Shown here piece after piece: positions 38,264 to 39,803 of a stretch of DNA of 39,803 nucleotides. A program made the position numbers and the translations under genes. The notes beneath the pieces are model-generated. The model was not told the DNA's origin. It was given only the letters and a program-made list of their open reading frames with translations, and did no database searches. How positions within the stretch are numbered: position 1 is the first letter of the stretch; each line of letters opens with the position of its first letter. The stretch lies in contig QJVY01000028.1 of the NCBI GenBank assembly GCA_003235555.1, positions 1-39,803 of the forward strand. Direction: 5' to 3'. This stretch comes from Ignavibacteria bacterium (GTDB taxonomy: Bacteria; Bacteroidota; Ignavibacteria; UBA10030; SZUA-254).

Positions 38264-38704
38264 TTACATGGGCGGGGTCGACATCCGGGGAGCGATCTCG
38301 TCGCGGTAGAGCGCGGCGAAGCTCACCCTGATTTCATCGCGCACCTTCCTGAACTTCCCCGTCACCTCCTCGTCGGTGCCCCTTGCTTCAGCCGGGTCCT
38401 CGAACCCGATATGGAGGCGTTGCCGGACCGACCCTGTGAAGACGGGGCAGGTTTCGTTGGCATGATCGCAGACCGTCACGACGTAGTCGAAGGGCCGGGA
38501 AAGGAATTCGTCGACGGCCCTGGGCCGTGCCGCCGAAATGTCGATCCCGGTTTCCCGCATCACCGCCACCGCCTTCGGGTGGACTCCGGAGGCGGGACTC
38601 GTCCCGGCGGAGTGAACCTCGAGACGGGGGTCGAAGGATCTGAGGAAGCCTTCGGCCATCTGGCTGCGGCAGGAATTGCCGGTGCACAGGATCAGTACGG
38701 TCAC
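38264..38704 (-). CDS. arsC: Arsenate reductase, LMW-PTP-like (thioredoxin-type ArsC)
   Basis: GTG start; P-loop 'LILCTGNSCRSQMAEG', 'EVHSAGTSPASGVHPKAVAVMRETGIDIS', 'FDYVVTVCDHANETCPVF'. Confidence 0.95.
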   Translation of the reverse strand: MTVLILCTGNSCRSQMAEGFLRSFDPRLEVHSAGTSPASGVHPKAVAVMRETGIDISAARPRAVDEFLSRPFDYVVTVCDHANETCPVFTGSVRQRLHIGFEDPAEARGTDEEVTGKFRKVRDEIRVSFAALYRDEIAPRMSTPPM

Positions 38705-38718
38705 GGGGTCGCGCGGTT

Positions 38719-38740
38719 ATACATTCGGATGTGCGAATAT
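38719..38740 (-). promoter_or_regulatory. ArsR/SmtB-type operator-like imperfect palindrome ATACATTCG-N6-CGAATAT
   Basis: Inverted ATTCG/CGAAT arms with flanking ATA/TAT, overlapping the predicted -10 (38736-38741) of the ars promoter. Confidence 0.4.
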
Positions 38741-38764
38741 AATCATCGCCCGCCGCATCTCCAA
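38736..38764 (-). promoter_or_regulatory. Promoter-like TTGGAG-N17-TATATT upstream of arsC-acr3
   Basis: Reverse strand: TTGGAG (38764-38759), 17-nt spacer, TATATT (38741-38736). Confidence 0.45.
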
Positions 38765-38779
38765 ACCGGAAGGCGGGCT

Positions 38780-39268
38780 TCACATCCAGGGTTCGTCGCC
38801 CGAAGGCCCGTAGATCGACGGGACCTTTCCGTCGGCCATCCGCAGGTAGACCGAGAACTGGCCGCGGTGATGGATGGTGTCGTGCAGCATCAGCCAGAGG
38901 ACGTCCGCCCTCCGCACGTCCGACATGGTTTTAGGGCCGGAGGGAAATTTCATCATGGACCGGAAATCCTCGTCGGTCATCTTCCTGACCTTTTCCACGT
39001 TTTGCGCGTGTTTTTTCGCGTAATGTTCGATGACGTCCCCGATCCCACCCGGGGGAGGGGGCGTCGGTCCGAACTCGACCTTCCCGCTGGCCGCGACTTC
39101 CGCAAAGAAGGATTCTTCGTGCACCATCCTCCAGGCCAGTTCGTGTGCATCGGGGCATTTCTGGTGGGGCCGGAGCTCCTTCTTCCCGGCCGGGTAGGCC
39201 TTCAGGACTTTGAGGGTTTTCGCGAATTCCTGTTCCCACGTTTCGAGGAACTGCTGTCGTTCCGCCAT
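38780..39268 (-). CDS. DinB-like (DUF664-type four-helix bundle) protein
   Basis: 'CPDAHELAWRMVHEESFFAEVAASG', 'VLWLMLHDTIHHRGQFSVYLRMADGKVPSIYGPSGDEPW' with the typical H...HHRGQ metal-ligand pattern. Confidence 0.88.
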   Translation of the reverse strand: MAERQQFLETWEQEFAKTLKVLKAYPAGKKELRPHQKCPDAHELAWRMVHEESFFAEVAASGKVEFGPTPPPPGGIGDVIEHYAKKHAQNVEKVRKMTDEDFRSMMKFPSGPKTMSDVRRADVLWLMLHDTIHHRGQFSVYLRMADGKVPSIYGPSGDEPWM

Positions 39269-39450
39269 CGGGTGTCTCCTTTCGTCGATAATGCGTTGTT
39301 GGGTCGTTGGTTGGATGAAAAGTGTAGAGAATTCCGGCAGTGCGTCCGGTCGGGAACCCCGTTCGTGCCCTGATTATAACACCGTTACCGAAAAATCATT
39401 CCCGCCCGCCGAATGCCCGTCTTTCTCCGGCCTCCCGGCAGGGGATTTTC

Positions 39451-39479
39451 TTGCCTCGAATTTCAATTTTCCATATATT
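39451..39479 (+). promoter_or_regulatory. Promoter-like TTGCCT-N17-TATATT upstream of the ActA-like gene
   Basis: TTGCCT 39451-39456, 17-nt spacer, TATATT 39474-39479, about 110 nt from the ATG. Confidence 0.5.
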
Positions 39480-39591
39480 TTCCCGGTTTCGGAAACGGTA
39501 AAACCTTCACGGATCCCCAATTCCAATCATCAGTTTCATCTTGTTCGATTCACATCAACCGACCCGCGCGGAGAAAGGTCCGGTCGCCTGA

Positions 39592-39803
39592 ATGGCGCAG
39601 ATCTTTCACCCCGGAATGAAGGTCGTCTCGAGGGCGTCGATCATCCTCTTCGTCATCGTCGTGACCGTCCTGGTCGTCGTGGGGGGCGCCATGTACCGTT
39701 CGGGGTACACCACGAACGTCGGAAACCCGCGGGAACAGAAGGTCCCCTTCAGCCACGAACACCACGTCAACGGTCTCGGCATCAGCTGCGCGTACTGCCA
39801 CAC
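39592..39803 (+). CDS. Multiheme cytochrome c, ActA-like subunit of alternative complex III (3' truncated)
   Basis: Not in the ORF track. My translation: MAQIFHPGMKVVSRASIILFVIVVTVLVVVGGAMYRSGYTTNVGNPREQKVPFSHEHHVNGLGISCAYCH..., an N-terminal TM anchor, 'VPFSHEHHVNGLGISC' and a CxxCH heme motif at the window edge. Confidence 0.8.
   Translation, partial: MAQIFHPGMKVVSRASIILFVIVVTVLVVVGGAMYRSGYTTNVGNPREQKVPFSHEHHVNGLGISCAYCH

Noticed and set aside
39373-39401. Perfect TATAAT on the minus strand upstream of the dinB-like gene
   Set aside because: The -10 is good, but the hexamer 17 nt upstream is GAATGA and the distance to the start exceeds 100 nt; too weak to list as a promoter.

Overview
GC-rich, gene-dense bacterial chromosomal window. 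A C-terminal T9SS-type sorting domain (QNYPNPFNPLTKI), the start of an alternative-complex-III-like cytochrome (ActA-like) and paired M16 peptidases suggest an FCB-group organism (Ignavibacteria/Chlorobi-like); this taxonomy is inferred. About 33 genes are supported. Housekeeping genes: purC, rlmN, adk, tmk, murA, eno, a phosphohexomutase. Peptidases: PrsW, an M16 pair, M1+HEAT, S41/CTP, a membrane-anchored HELVH gluzincin, and a caspase-fold T9SS-type secreted protein. Also present: an ECF sigma factor plus toastrack-protein operon, two oppositely oriented groups of polytopic glycosyltransferase-like/TPR proteins, an acr3-arsC module, a DinB-like protein, and a truncated cytochrome c gene at the right edge that the ORF track omits. 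Main points of interest: (1) a chain of murA, GT2, TMTC-like, HELVH membrane protease and TIM-barrel glycosidase-like genes, the last four joined by ATGA overlaps; (2) a caspase-fold/EF-hand-like/T9SS protein split by an apparent single-base frameshift near 8810; (3) a perfect GC-rich palindrome inside an in-frame insertion in rlmN; (4) recurrent TTG-N17-TAnnnT promoter-like sites, several so close to the start codon that transcripts would be leaderless or nearly so; (5) an ECF sigma with a basic tail and an A9 tract, paired with a LiaF/toastrack-like protein; (6) an ArsR-type operator-like palindrome upstream of arsC with no local arsR. No tRNA, rRNA, CRISPR array, transposase or phage genes were recognised. 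All family assignments come from reading motifs; no database search was run.
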